From Atherix ibis (Eukaryota > Arthropoda > Insecta > Diptera > Athericidae), in the NCBI GenBank assembly GCA_958298945.1, contig OY282608.1, positions 81,268,806-81,332,805 on the forward strand: 64,000 nt of DNA, in the 5' to 3' direction. Below are positions 14,641 to 31,100 of the stretch, in pieces. Position numbers and translations under genes: made by a program. Within the stretch, counting starts at the first letter, position 1; each line of letters begins with the position of its first letter. Under the pieces are notes generated by a model, which was given only the letters and a program-made list of their open reading frames with translations, did no database searches and had not been told where the DNA came from.

Positions 14641-17560
14641 AACCAACAAACCAACAAACCATCAAGCCAACAAGCCAACAAACTTACAAGCCAACAAACG
14701 AACAAACCAACAAACCAACAAACCAACAAACCAAAAAACCAACAAGCCAAAAAACCAACAAGCCAACAAACGAACAAACCAACAAACAAATAAAACAACA
14801 AACGAACAAACCAACATACCAAAAAACCAAAAAACCAACAAACCAACAAACCAACAAACCAACAAACCAACAAACCAACAAACCAACAAACCAACAAACC
14901 AACAAACCAATAAGCCAACAAACCAACAAACCCAGAAACCAACAAACCAACAAACCAACCAGCCCACAAGCCAACAAACCAACAAGTCAATAAACGAACA
15001 AACGAACAAACCAACAAACCAACAAACCAACAAAGGAACAATCCAAAAAACAAACAACCTAACAAACCAACAAACCCACAAACCAACAAACTAACAAACG
15101 AACAAACCAACAAACCAACAAACCAACAAGCCAACAAGCCAACAAACCAACAAGCCAACAAACGAACAAACTATTAAACCAACAAACCAATTAACCAACA
15201 AACCAACAAACCAACAAACCAAGAAACCAACAAACCTACAAACCAACAAGCCAATAAGCCAACAAGCCAACAAACCAACAAAGAAACAAACCAACAAACC
15301 AACAAACCAACACACCAACAAACCAACAAACCAACAGACCAACAAACCAACAAGCCCACAAGCCAACAAGCCAACAAACGAACAAACCAACAAACCAACA
15401 AACAAACAAACCAAAAAACCAACAAACCAACAAACCAACAAGCCAACAAACCAACAAACCAACAAACGAACAAACCAACAAACCAACAAACCAACAAATA
15501 AAAAAACCAACAAACGAACAAACCAACAAACCAACAACCAACAAACGAACAAACCAACAAACCAACAAACCAACAAACCAAAAAACCAACAAACCAACAA
15601 ACCATCAAGCCAACAAGCCAACAAACTAACAAGCCAACAAACGAACAAACCAACAAACCAACAAACCAAAAAACAACAAGCCAAAAAACCAACAAGCCAA
15701 CAAACGAACAAACCAACAAACAAATAAACCAACAAACGAACAAACCAACATACCAAAAAACCAAAAAACCAACAAACCAACAAACCAACAATCCAACAAA
15801 CCAACAAACCAACAAACCAACAAACCAACAAACCAACAAACCAACAAGCCAACAAACCAAGTAACCAACAAACCAACAAACCAACAAACCAACAAACCAA
15901 CAAACCAACAAACCAACAAGCCAACAAGCCAACAAACCAACAAGCCAATAAACGAACAAACGAACAAACCAACAAACCAACAAAACCATAAACGGAACAA
16001 ACCAACAAACCAAGAAACCAACAAACCTACAAACCAACAAGCCAACAAGCCAACAATCCAACAAACCAACAAACCAACAAACCAACAAACCAACAAACCA
16101 ACAAACCAACAAGCCAACAAACCAAGTAACCAACAAACCAACAAACGAACAAACGAACAAACCAACAAACCAACAAAACCATCAACGGAACAAACCAACA
16201 AACCAACAAACCGACAAACCAACAAACCAACAAGCCAACAAGACAACAAACGAACAAACAAACAAAACAACAAACCAACAAACCAAAAAACCAACAAACC
16301 AACAAACCAACAAGCCAACAAACCAACAAACCAACAAACGAACAAACCAACAAACCAACAAACCAACAAACCAAAAATCCAACAAACGAACAAACCAACA
16401 AACCAACAACCAACAAACGAACAAACCAACAAACCAACAAACCAACAAACCAAAAAACCAACAAACCAACAAACCATCAAGCCAACAAGCCAACAAACTA
16501 ACAAGCCAACAAACGAACAAACCAACAAACCAACAAACCAACAAACCAAAAAACCAACAAGCCAAAAAACCAACAAGCCAACAAACGAACAAACCAACAA
16601 ACAAATAAACCAACAAACGAACAAACCAACATACCAACATACCAAAAAACCAAAAAACCAACAAACCAACAAACCAACAATCCAACAAACCAACAAACCA
16701 ACAAACCAACAAACCAACAAACCAACAAGCCAACAAACCAACAAACCAACAAAGTAACAAATCAAAAAACAAACAACCTAACAAACCAACAAACCAACAA
16801 ACCAACAAACTAACAAACGAACAAACCAACAAACCAACAAACCAACAAGCCAACAAGCCAACAAACCAACAAGCCAACAAACGAACAAACCAACAAACCA
16901 ACAAACCAATTAACCAACAAACCAACAAACCAACAAACCAAGAAACCAACAAACCTACAAACCAACAAGCCAATAAGCCAACAAGCCAACAAACCAACAA
17001 AGAAACAAACCAACAAACCAACAAACCAACAAACCAACAAGCCCACAAGCCAACAAGCCAACAAACGAACACACCAACAAACCAACAAACCAACAAACCA
17101 AAAAACCAACAAACCAACAAACCAACAAACCAACAAACCAACAAATCAAAAAACCAACAAACGAACAAACCAACAAACCAACAACCAACAAACGAACAAA
17201 CCAACAAACCAACAAACCAACAAACCAAAAAACCAACAAACCAACAAACCATCAAGCCAACAAGCCAACAAACTAACAAGCCAACAAACGAACAAACCAA
17301 CAATCCAACAAACCAACAAACCAAAAAACCAACAACCCAAAAAACCAACAAGCCAACAAACGAACAAACCAACAAACAAATAAACCAACAAACGAACAAA
17401 CCAACATACCAAAAAACCAAAAAACCAACAAACCAACAAACCAACAAACCAACAAACCAACAAACCAACAAACCAACAAACCAACAAACCAACAAACGAA
17501 CAAACCAACAAACCAACAAACCAAGTAACCAACAAACCAACAAACCAACAAACCAACAAA
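14300..17560. repeat. Domain of units of about 1.6-1.8 kb
   Basis: AACCAATTAACC (first T at 15191 and 16910) and AAAGAAAC (G at 15283 and 17002) repeat at 1,719 bp. CCATCAACGG at 14364 recurs at 16179 (1,815 bp), with a variant CCATAAACGG at 15986 (1,622 bp). The differing spacings show several overlapping duplications. The same CCAT-containing marker returns as CCATCAAAGG in the 24.6-47.9 kb domain, which ties the two domains to a common ancestor unit. Confidence 0.8.
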
Positions 17561-20500
17561 CCAAGAAACCAACAAACCTACAAACCAACAAGCCAATAAG
17601 CCAACAAGCCAACAAACCAACAAAGAAACAAACAAACAAACCAACAAACCAACAAACCAACAAACCAACAAACCAACAAACCAACAAACCAACAAGCCCA
17701 CAAGCCAACAAACCAACTAGCCAATAAACGAACAAACGAACAAGCCAACAAACCAACAAACCAACAAAGGAACAAACCAACAAACCAACAAACAGACAAA
17801 CCAACACATCAACAAGCCAACAAACGAACAAACCAACAAACCAACAAACCAACAAACCAAAAAACCAAAAAACCAACAAACCAACAAGCCAACAAACCAA
17901 CAAACCAACAAACGAACAAACCAACAAACCAACAACCAACAAACGAACAAACCAACAAACCAACAAACTAACAAACCAAAAAACCAGCAAACAAACATAC
18001 CATAAAACCAACAAGCCAACAAACCAACAAGCCAACAAACGAACAAACCAACAAACCAAAAAACCAACAAACGAACAAACCAACAAACCAACAAACCAAC
18101 AAACCAACAAACCAAAAAACCAACAAACCAACAAACCAACAAACCAACAAACCAACAAACCAACAAGCCAACAAACCAACAAGCCAACAAACGAACAAAC
18201 CAACAAACAAATAAACCAACAAACGAACAACCCAACAAACCAACAAACCAACAAACCAACAAACCAACAAACCAACAAACCAACAAACCAACAAACCAAC
18301 AAACCAACAAACCAACAAACCAACAAACCAACAAACCAACAAACCAACAAACCAACAAACCAACAAACCAACAAACCAACAAACCAACAAACCAACAAAC
18401 CAACAAGTCAACAAACCAACAAACTAACAATCCAAAAAACCAACAAACAAACAAACGAACAAACCAACAAGTCAACAAACCAACAAGCCAACAAACGAAC
18501 AAACCAACAAACAAACAAGCCAACAAACCAACAAACGAACAAACCAACAAACCAACAAACCAACAAACCAACAAACCAACAATCCAACAAACCAACAAAC
18601 CAACAAGCCAACAAACGATCAAACCACCAAACAAACAAGCCAACAAACCAACAAACGAACACACCAACAAGCCAACAAACCAACAAACCATCAAACCAAC
18701 AAACCAACAAACCAACAAGCCCACAAGCCAACAAGCGAACAAACTAACAAACCAACAAACCAACAAACCAACAAACCAAAAAACCAACAAACCAACAAAC
18801 CAACAAGCCAACAAACCAACAAACCAACAAACGAACAAACCAACAAACCAACAAACCAACAAATCAAAAAACCAACAAACGAACAAACCAACAAACCAAC
18901 AACCAACAAACGAACAAACCAGCAAACCAACAAACCAACAAACCAAAAAACCAACAAACCAACAAACCATCAAGCCAACAAGCCAACAAACTAACAAGCC
19001 AACAAACGAACAAACCAACAAACCAACAAACCAACAAACCAAAAAACCAACAAGCCAAAGAACCAACAAGCCAACAAAGGAACAAACCAACAAACAAATA
19101 AACCAACAAACGAACAAACCAACATACCAAAAAACCAAAAAATCAACAAACCAACAAACCAACAAACCAACAAACCAACAAACCAACAAACCAAACAAAA
19201 CCAACAAACCAACAAACCAACAAACCAACAAACCAACAAGCCAACAAACCAACAAACTCAGAAACCAACAAACCAACAAACCAGCAAGCCCACAAGCCAA
19301 CAAACCAACAAGTCAATAAACGAACAAACGAACAAACCAACAAACCAACAAACTAACAAACGAACAAACCAACAAACCAACAAACCAACAAGCCAACAAG
19401 CCAACAAACCAACAAGCCAACAAACCAACAAACCAAGTAACCAACAAACCAACAAACCAACAAACCAACAAACCAACAAACCAACAAACCTACAAACCAA
19501 CAAGCCAATAAGCCAACAAGCCAACAAACCAACAAAGAAACAAACAAACAAACCAACAAACCAACAAACCAACAAACCAACAAACCAACAAACCAACAAA
19601 CCAACAAGCCCACAAGCCAACAAACCAACAAGCCAATAAACGAACAAACGAACAAGCCAACAAACCAACAAACCAACAAAGGAACAAACCAACAAGCCAA
19701 CAAACCGACAAACCAACAAACCAACAAGCCAACAAACGAACAAACCAACAAACCAACAAACCAAAAAACCAACAAACCAACAAACCAACAAGCCAACAAA
19801 CCAACAAACCAACAAACCAACAAACCAACAAACCAACAAACCAACAACCAACAAACGAACAAACCAACAAACCAACAAACTAACAAACCAAAAAATAAGC
19901 AAACAAACAAACCATAAAGCCAACAAGCCAACAAACCAACAAGCCAACAAACGAACAGACCAACAAACCAAAAAACCAACAAACGAACAAACCAACAAAC
20001 CAACAAACCAACAAGCCAACAAACCAACAAACCAACAAACCAACAAACCAACAAACCAACAAACCAACAAACCAACAAACCAACAAGCCAACAAACCAAC
20101 AAGCCAACAAACGAACAAGCCAACAAACAAATAAACCAACAAACGAACAACCCAACAAACCAACAAACCAACAAACCAACAAACCAACAAACCAACAAAC
20201 CAACAAACCAACAAACCAACAAAGCAACAAAGCAACAAACCAACAAACCAACAAACCAACAAACCAACAAACCAACAAACCAACAAACCAACAAACCAAC
20301 AAACCAACAAACCAACAAACCAACAAGTCAACAAATCAACAAGCTAACAAGCCAACAAGCCAAAAAACCAACAAGCAAACAAACGAACAAACCAACAAAC
20401 CAACAAACCAACAAACCAACAAACCAACAAACCAACAAACCAACAAACCAACAAACCAACAAACCAACAAACCAACAAACCAACAAACCAACAAGCCAAC

Positions 20501-23500
20501 AAACCAAACAACCCAGAAACCAACAAACCAACAAACCAACAAGCCCACAAGCCAACAAACCAACAAGTCAATAAACGAACAAACGAACAAACCAACAAAC
20601 CAACAAACCAACAAAAAAACAAACCAACAAACCAACAACCTAACAAACCAACAAACCAACAAACCAACAAACTAACAAACGAACAAGCCCACAAGCCAAC
20701 AAACCAACAAGTCAATAAACGAACAAACGAACAAACCAACAAGCCAACAAACGAACAAACCAACAAACCAACAAACCAAGTAACCAACAAGCCAACAAAC
20801 CAACAAACCAACAAACCAACAAACCAAGTTACCAACAAACCTACAAACCAACAAGCCAATAAGCCAACTAGCCAACAAACCAACAAAGAAACAAACAAAC
20901 AAACCAACAAACCAACAAACCAACAAACCAACAAACCAACAAACATAAAAACCAACATACCAACAAACCAACAAACCAACAAACCAACAAACCAACAAAC
21001 CAACAAGTCAATAAACGATCAAACGAACAAACCAACAAACCAACAAACCAACAAAGGAACAAACCAACAAACCAACAACCTAACAAACCAACAAACCAAC
21101 AAGCCAACAAACCAACAAACCCAGAAACCAACAAACCAACAAACCAACAAGCCCACAAGCCAACAAACCAACAAGTCAATAAACGAACAAACGAACAAAC
21201 CAACAAACCAACAAACCAACAAAGGAACAAACCAACAAACCAACAACCTAACAAACCAACAAACCAACAAACCAACAAACTAACAAACGAACAAACCAAC
21301 AACCCAACAAACCAACAAGCCAACAAGCCAACAAACCAACAAGCCAACAAACGAACAAACCAACAAACCAACAAACCAAGTAACCAACAAACCAACAAAC
21401 CAACAAACCAACAAACCAAGAAACCAACAAACCTACAAACCAACAAGCCAATAAGCCAACAAGCCAACAAACCAACAAAGAAACAAACAAACAAACCAAC
21501 AAACCAACAAACCAACAAACCAACAAACCAACAAACCAATAAACCAACAAGCCCACAAGCCAACAAACCAGCAAGCCAATAAACGAACAAACGAACAAGC
21601 CAACAAACCAACAAACCAACAAAGGAACAAACCAACAAACCAAAAAACCGACAAACCAACAAACCAACAAGCCAACAAACGAACAAACCAACAAACCAAC
21701 AAACCAACAAACCAAAAAACCAACAAACCAACAAACCAACAAGCCAACAAACCAACAAACCAACAAACAAACAAACCAACAAACCAACAACCAACAAACG
21801 AACAAACCAACAAACCAACAAACTAACAAACCAAAAAACCAGCAAACAAACAAACCATAAAGCCAACAAGCCAACAAACCAACAAGCCAACGAACGAACA
21901 AACCAACAACCCAAAAAACCAACAAACGAACAAACCAACAAACCAACAAACCAACAAGCCAACAAACCAACAAACCAACAAACCAACAAACCAACAAACC
22001 AACAAACCAACAAACCAACAAACCAACAAACCAACAAGCCAACAAACCAACAAGCCAACAAACGAACAAACCAACAAACAAATAAACCAACAAACGAACA
22101 ACCCAACAAACCAACAAACCAACAAACCAACAAACCAACAAACCAAAAAACCAACAAACCAACAAACCAACAAACCAACAAACCAACCAACCAACAAGCC
22201 AACAAACCAACAAACCAACAACCCAACAAACCAACAAGTCAACAAACCAACAAACTAACAAGCCAACAAGCCAAAAAACCAACAAGCAAACAAACGAACA
22301 AACCAACAAGTCAACAAACCAACAAGCCAACAAACGAACAAACCAACAAACAAACAAACCAACAAACCAACAAACCAACAAACCAACAAAATAACAAACC
22401 AACAAACCAACAAACCAACAAGCCAACAAACGATCAAACCACCAAACAAACAAGCCAACAAACCAACAAACGAACACACCAACAAGCCAACAAACCAACA
22501 AACCAACAAACCAACAAACCAACAAACCAACAAGCCCACAAGCCAACAAGCCAAAAAACTAACAAACCAACAAACCAACAAACCAACAAACCAAAAAACC
22601 AACAAACCAACAAACCAACAAGCCAACAAACCAACAAACCAACAAACCAACAAACCAACAAACGAACAAACCAACAAACCAACAAACCAACAAATCAAGA
22701 AACCAACAAACGAACAAACCAACAAACCAACAACCAACAAACGAACAAACCAACAAACCAACAAACCAACAAACCAAAAAACCAACAAACCAACAAACCA
22801 TCAAGCCAACAAGCCAACAAACTAACAAGCCAACAAACGAACAAACCAACAAACCAACAAACCAACAAACCAAAAAACCAACAAGCCAAAAAACCAACAA
22901 GCCAACAAAGGAACAAACCAACAAACAAATAAACCAACAAACGAACAAACCAACATACCAAAAAACCAAAAAACCAACAAACCAACAAACCAACAAACCA
23001 ACAAACCAACAAACCAACAAACCAACAAACCAACAAACCAACAAACCAACAAACCAACAAACCAACAAGCCAACAAACCAACAAACCCAGAAACCAACAA
23101 ACTAACAAACCAACAAACCAACAAACCAACAAACCAACAAGCCAACAAGCCAACAAACCAACAAGCCAACAAACGAAAAAACCAACAAACCAACAAACCA
23201 AGTAACCAACAAACCAACAAACCAACAAACCAACAAACCAACAAACCAACAAACCAACAAACCAAGAAACCAACAAACCTACAAACCAACAAGCCAATAA
23301 GCCAACAAATCAACAAACCAACAAAGAAACAAACAAACAAACCAACAAACCAACAAACCAACAAACCAACAAACCAACAAACCAACAAACAAACAAACCA
23401 ACAAGCCCACAAGCCAACAAACCAACAAGCCAATAAACGAACAAACGAACAAGCCAACAAACCAACAAACCAACAAAGGAACAAACCAACAAACCAACAA

Positions 23501-24300
23501 ACCGACAAACCAACAAACCAACAAGCCAACAAACGAACAAACCAACAAACCAACAAACCAACAAACCAAAAAACCAACAAACCAACAAACCAACAAGCCA
23601 ACAAACCAACAAACCAACAAACGAACAAACCAACAAACCAACAATCAACAAACGAACAAACCAACAAACCAACAAACTAACAAACCAAAAAACCAGCAAA
23701 CAAACAAACCATAAAGCCAACAAGCCAACAAACCAACAAACCAACAAACCAAAAAACCAACAAACGAACAAACCAACAAACCAACAAACCAACAAGCCAA
23801 CAAACCAACAAACCAACAAACCAACAAACCAACAAACCAACAAGCCAACAAACCAACAAGCCAACAAACGAACAAACCAATAAACAAATAAACCAACAAA
23901 CAAACAACCCAACAAACCAACAAACTAACAAACCAACAAACCAACAAACCAACAAACCAACAAACCAACAAACCAACAAACCAACAAACCAACAAACCAA
24001 CAAACCAACAAACCAACAAACCAACAAACCAACAAACCACCAAACCATCAAACCAACAAGTCAACAAACCAACAAACTAACAAGCCAACAAGCCAAAAAA
24101 CCAACAAGCAAACAAACGAACAAACCAACAAATCAACAAACCAACAAGCCAACAAACGAACAAACCAACAAACAAACAAGCCAACAAACCAACAAACGAA
24201 CAAACCAACAAACCAACAAACCAACAAACCAACAAACCAACAAACCAACAAACCAACAAACCAACAAACCAACAAGCCAACAATTGATCAAACCACCAAA
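17560..24300. repeat. Four-copy HOR of about 1.9 kb
   Basis: Two independent landmarks keep step. AAAGAAAC has its G at 17625, 19537, 21480 and 23326 (spacings 1,912, 1,943 and 1,846 bp). CCATAAA has its second C at 18001, 19913, 21856 and 23710 (spacings 1,912, 1,943 and 1,854 bp). An extra AAAGAAAC at 20888, which is 592 bp before the third copy, resembles the pair at 17002/17625 (623 bp). It may be a sub-module that moved with its neighbourhood. Pure consensus runs are embedded, for example about 18,233-18,405. Confidence 0.92.
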
Positions 24301-24599
24301 CAAACAAGCAAACAAACCAACAAACAAACACACCAACAAGCCAACAAACCAACAAACCAACAAACCAACAAACCAACAAACAAACAAACCAACAAGCCAA
24401 CAAGCCAAAAAATCAACAAACCAACAAACCAACAAACCAACAAACCAACAAACCAACAAACCAACAAACAAACAAACCAACAAACCAACAAACCAACAAA
24501 CTAACAATCCAACAAACCAACAAGCCAACAAACCAACAAACCAACAAACCAAAAAACCAACAAACCAACAATTTAACAAACCAACAAACCAACAAGCCA

Positions 24600-27500
24600 G
24601 CAGACGAACAAACGAACAAACCAACACACCAACAAACCAACAAACCAACAAGCCAACAAGCCAATAAACAAACAAACCAACAAACCAACAAACCAACAAG
24701 CCAACAAGCCAACAAACCAACCACCCAACAAGCCAACAAACCAACAAACCAACAAACGAACAAACCAACAAACCACAAACCAACAAATTAACAAACCAAC
24801 AAGCCAATAAACCAACAAACCAACAAGCCAACAAACCAACAAACCAATAAACCAATAACAGAGAAACCAACAAACCAAAAAACCAACTAACCAACAAGCC
24901 AACAAACCAACAAACCAACAAACCAACAAACCAAAAAACCAACAAACCAACAAGCCAACAAGCCAACAAACGAACAAACCAACAAACCAACAAACCAACA
25001 AGCCAACAAACCAACAAACCAACAAACGAACAAACCAACAAACCCACAAACCAACAAACCAGCAAACCAACAAACCAACAAACGAGCAAACCAACAAACC
25101 AACAAACCATCAAGCCATCAAGCCAACAAACCAACAAGCCAACAAACGAAAAAACCAACAAACCAACAAACCAAGTAACCAACAAACCAACAAACCAACA
25201 AACCAAGAAACCAACAAACCTACAAACCAACAAGCCAACAAGCCAACAATCCAACAAACCAACAAACCAACAAACCAACAAACCAACAAGCCATCAAGCC
25301 AACAAACCAACAAGCCAACAAACGAAAAAACCAACAAACCAACAAACCAAGTAACCAACAAACCAACAAACCAACAAACCTACAAACCAACAAGCCAACA
25401 AGCCAACAATCCAACAAACCAACAAACCAACAAACCAACAAACCAACAATTCAACAAACCAACAAGCCAACAAACCAAGTAACCAACAAACCAACAAACC
25501 ATCAAACCAACAAACCAACAAACCAACAAACCAACAAGCCAACAAGCCACTAAACCAACAAGCCAATAAACGAACAAACGAACAAACCAACAAACCAACA
25601 AAACCATCAAAGGAAAAAACCAACAAACCAACAAACCGACAAACCAACAAACCAACAAACCAACAAGCCAACAAACGAACAAACCAACAAACCAACAAAC
25701 CAACAAACCAAAAAACCAACAAACCAACAAACCAACAAGCCAACAAACCAACAAACCAAAAAACGAACAAACCAACAAACCAACAAACCAACAAACCAAC
25801 AAACCAAAAAACCAACAAACGAACAGACCAACAAACCAACAACCAACAAACGAACAAACCAACAAACCAAAAAACCAACAAACCAACAAACCAACAAACC
25901 AACAAACCATCAAGCCAACAAGCCAACAAACTAACAAGCCAACAAACGAACAAACCAACAAACCAACAAACCAGCAGACGAACAAACGAAGAAACCAACA
26001 AACCAACAAACCAACAAACCAACAGGCCAACAAGCCACCAAACGAACAAACCAACAAACCAACAAACCAACAAGCCAACAAACCAACAAACCAACAAACC
26101 AACAAGCCAACAAGCCAACAAACCAACAAACCAACAAGCCAACAAACCAACAAACCAACAAACGAACAAACCAACAAACCACAAACCAACAAACCAACAA
26201 ACCAACAAACCAACAAACCAACAAACCAACAAACCAACAAACCAACAAACCAACAAACCAACATACCAACAAGCCAACAAACCAACAAACCAACAAACCA
26301 ACAAACCAAAAAACCAAAAAACCAACAAGCCAACAAACCAACAAACCAACAAACCAACAAACCAACAAACCAAAAAACGAACAAACGAACAAACCAACAA
26401 ACCAACAAACCAACAAACCAACAAACCAACAAACCAACAAACCAACAAGCCAACAAGCCAACAAACCAACCACCCAACAAGCCAACAAACCAACAAACCA
26501 ACAAACGAACAAACCAACAAACCACAAACCAACAAATTAACAAACCAACAAGCCAACAAACCAACAAACCAACAAGCCAACAAACCAACAAACCAATAAA
26601 CCAATAACAGAGAAACCAACAAACCAAAAAACCAACTAACCAACAAGCCAACAAACCAACAAACCAACAAACCAACAAACCAAAAAACCAACAAACCAAC
26701 AAGCCAACAAGCCAACAAAGGAACAAACCAACAAACCAACAAACCAACAAGCCAACAAACCAACAAACCAACAAACGAACAAACCAACAAACCCACAAAC
26801 CAACAAACCAGCAAACCAACAAACCAACAAACGAGCAAACCAACAAACCAACAAACCAACAAGCCATCAAGCCAACAAACCAACAAGCCAACAAACGAAA
26901 AAACCAACAAACCAACAAACCAAGTAACCAACAAACCAACAAACCAACAAACCAAGAAACCAACAAACCTACAAACCAACAAGCCAACAAGCCAACAATC
27001 CAACAAACCAACAAACCAACAAACCAACAAACCAACAAGCCATCAAGCCAACAAACCAACAAGCCAACAAACGAAAAAACCAACAAACCAACAAACCAAG
27101 TAACCAACAAACCAACAAACCAACAAACCTACAAACCAACAAGCCAACAAGCCAACAATCCAACAAACCAACAAACCAACAAACCAACAAACCAATAATT
27201 CAACAAACCAACAAGCCAACAAACCAAGTAACCAACAAACCAACAAACCATCAAACCAACAAACCAACAAACCAACAAACCAACAAGCCAACAAGCCACT
27301 AAACCAACAAGCCAATAAACGAACAAACGAACAAACCAACAAACCAACAAAACCATCAAAGGAACAAACCAACAAACCAACAAACCGACAAACCAACAAA
27401 CCAACAAACCAACAAGCCAACAAACGAACAAACCAACAAACCAACAAACCAACAAACCAAAAAACCAACAAACCAACAAACCAACAAGCCAACAAACCAA

Positions 27501-28100
27501 CAAACCAAAAAACGAACAAACCAACAAACCAACAAACCAACAAACCAACAAACCAACAAACCAAAAAACCAACAAACGAACAGACCAACAAACCAACAAC
27601 CAACAAACGAACAAACCAACAAACCAAAAAACCAACAAACCAACAAACCAACAAACCAACAAACCATCAAGCCAACAAGCCAACAAACTAACAAGCCAAC
27701 AAACGAACAAACCAACAAACCAACAAACCAGCAGACGAACAAACGAAGAAACCAACAAACCAACAAACCAACAAACCAACAGGCCAACAAGCCACCAAAC
27801 GATAAAAACCAACAAACCAACAAACCAGCAAGCCAACAAACCAACAAACCAACAAACCAACAAGCCAACAAGCCAACAAACCAACAAACCAACAAGCCAA
27901 CAAACCAACAAACCAACAAACGAACAAACCAACAAACCACAAACCAACAAACCAACAAACCAACAAACCAACAAACCAACAAACCAACAAACCAACAAAC
28001 CAACAAACCAACACACCAACATACCAACAAGCCAACAAACCAACAAACCAACAAACCAACAAACCAAAAAACCAAAAAACCAACAAGCCAACAAACCAAC
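24600..28100. repeat. 1,749/1,757-bp tandem duplication leading into the 5.9-kb HOR
   Basis: AATAACAGAG (its C at 24859 and 26608), the unit AAATTAAC (T at 24788 and 26537) and CCATCAAAGG (C at 25604 and 27353) repeat at exactly 1,749 bp. Further on, CAGCAGACG (G at 25974/27731) and CAGGCC (first G at 26025/27782) are 1,757 bp apart, one octamer more. Just after that, copy 1 reads CGAACAAACC whereas copy 2 reads CGATAAAAACC, a 9-nt unit that is then inherited by every later HOR copy. The two units are sub-modules of the larger repeat. Confidence 0.93.
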
Positions 28101-31100
28101 AAACCAACAAACCAACAAACCAACAAACCAACAAACGAACAAACGAACAAACCAACAAACCAACAAACCAACAAACCAACAAACCAACAAACCAACAAAC
28201 CAACAAGCCAACAAGCCAACAAACGAACAAACCAACAAACCAACAAACCAACAAGCCAACAAACCAGCAAACGCACAAACCAACAAGCTAACAAGCCAAC
28301 AAACCAAAAAACCAACAACCCAACAAGCCAACAAACGAACAAACCAACAAACCAACAAACCAACAAGCCAACAAACCAACAAACCAACAAACCAACAAAC
28401 CAACAAGCCAACAAGCCAACAAACCAACAAACCAAGAAGCCAACAAACCAACAAACCAACAAACGAACAAACCGACAAACCAACAACCCAACAAACCAAC
28501 AAACCAACAAACCAACAAACCAACAAACCAACAAACGAACAAACCAACAAACCAACAAAACAACAAGCCAACAAGCCAATAAACCAACAAGCCAACGAAC
28601 GAACAAACCAACAAACCAACAAATCAAGTAACCAACAAACCAACAAACCAACAAACCAAGTAACCAACAAACCAACAAACCAACAAACCAACAAACCAAC
28701 AAACCAACAAGCCAACAAGCCAACAAGCCAACAAACCAACAAGCCAATAAACGAACAAACGAACAAACCAACAAATCAACAAACCAACAAAGGAAAAAAC
28801 CAACAAACCAACAAACCTACAAACCAACAAACCAACAAGCCAACAAACGAACAAACCAACAAACCAACAAACCAACAAACCAACAAACCAACAAACCAGC
28901 AAACCAACAAGCCAACAAACCAACAAGCCAACAAACGAACGAACCAACAAACAAATAAACCAACAAACGATCAAACCAACAAACCAAAAAACCAAAAAAC
29001 CAACAAACCAACAAACCAACAAACCAACAATCCAACAAACCAACAAACCAACAAACCAACAAACCAACAATCCAAAAAACCAACAAGCCAACAAACCAAC
29101 AAACCAACAAGCCAACAAGCCAACAAACCAACAAGCCAACAAACGAACAAACCAACAAGCCAACAAATAACAATCCAACAAACCAACAAGCCAACAAACG
29201 AACAAACCAACAAACAAACAAGCCAACAAACCAACAAACCAACAAACGAACAAACCAACAAGCCAACAAACCAACAAACGAACAAGCCAACAAACCAACA
29301 AACCAACAAACCAACAAACCAACAAACCAACAAACGAACAAACCAACAAACCAACAAGCCAACAAGCCAGAAAACGAACAAACCAACAAACCAACAAACC
29401 AACAAGCCAACAAACCAACAAACCAACAAACGAACAAACCAACAAACCCAAAAACCAACAAACCAGCAAACCAACAAACCATTAAACGAACAAACCAACA
29501 AGCCATCAAGCCAACAAACCAACAAGCCAACAAACGAAAAAACCAACAAACCAACAAACCAAGTAACCAACAAACCAACAAACCAACAAACCACGAAACC
29601 AACAAACCTACAAACCAACAAGCCAACAAGCCAACAATCCAACAAACCAACAAACCAACAAACCAACAAACCAACAAGCCAACAAGCCAACAAGCCAACA
29701 AACGAACAAACCAACAAACCAACAAACCAACAAGCCAACAAACCAACAAACCAACAAACGAACAAACCAACAAACCCACAAACCAACAAACCAGCAAACC
29801 AACAAACCAACAAACGAACAAACCAACAAACCAACAAACCAACAAGCCATCAAGCCAACAAACCAACAAGCCAACAAACGAAAAAACCAACAAACCAACA
29901 AACCAAGTAACCAACAAACCAACAAACCAACAAACCAAGAAACCTACAAACCAACAAGCCAACAAGCCAACAATCCAACAAACCAACAAACCAACAAACC
30001 AACAAGCCATCAAGCCAACAAACCAACAAGCCAACAAACGAAAAAACCAACAAACCAACAAACCAAGTAACCAACAAACCAACAAACCAACAAACCAAGA
30101 AACCAACAAACCTACAAACCAACAAGCCAACAAGTTAACAATCCAACAAACCAACAAACCAACAAACCAACAAACCAACAATTCAACAAACCAACAAGCC
30201 AGAAGACCAAGTAACCAACAAACCAACAAACCAACAAACCAACAAACCAACAAACCAACAAACCAACAAGCCAACAAGCCAACAAACCAACAAGCCAATA
30301 AACGAACAAACGAACAAACCAACAAACCAACAAAACCATCAAAGGAACAAACCAACAAACCAACAAACCGACAAACCAACAAACCAACAAACCAACAAGC
30401 CAACAAACGAACAAACCAACAAACCAACAAACCAACAAACCAAAAAACCAACAAACCAACAAACCAACAAGCCAACAAACCAACAAACCAACAAACGAAC
30501 AAACCAACAAACCAACAAACCAACAAACCAACAAACCAAAAAACCAACAATCGAACAGACCAACAAACCAACAACCAACAAACGAACAAACCAACAAACC
30601 AAAAAACCAACAAACCAACAAACCAACAAACCAACAAACCATCAAGCCAACAAGCCAACAAACTAACAAACCAACAAACCAGCAGACGAACAAATGAAGA
30701 AACCAACAAACAAACAAACCAACAAACCAACAGGCCAACAAGCCACCAAACGAACAAACCAACAAACCAACAAACCAACAAGCCAACAAACCAACAAACC
30801 AAAAAACCAACAAGCCAACAAGCCAACAAAACCAACAAACCAACAAGCCAACAAACCAACAAACCAACAAACGAACAAACCAACAAACCACAAACCAACA
30901 AACCAACAAACCAACAAACCAACAAACCAACAAACCAACAAACCAACAAACCAACAAACCAACAAACCAACAAACCAACAAACCAACAAACCAACATACC
31001 AACAAGCCAACAAACCAACAAACCAACAAACCAACAAACCAAGAAACCAACAAACCAAAAAACCAAAAAACCAACAAGCCAACAAACCAACAAACCAACA

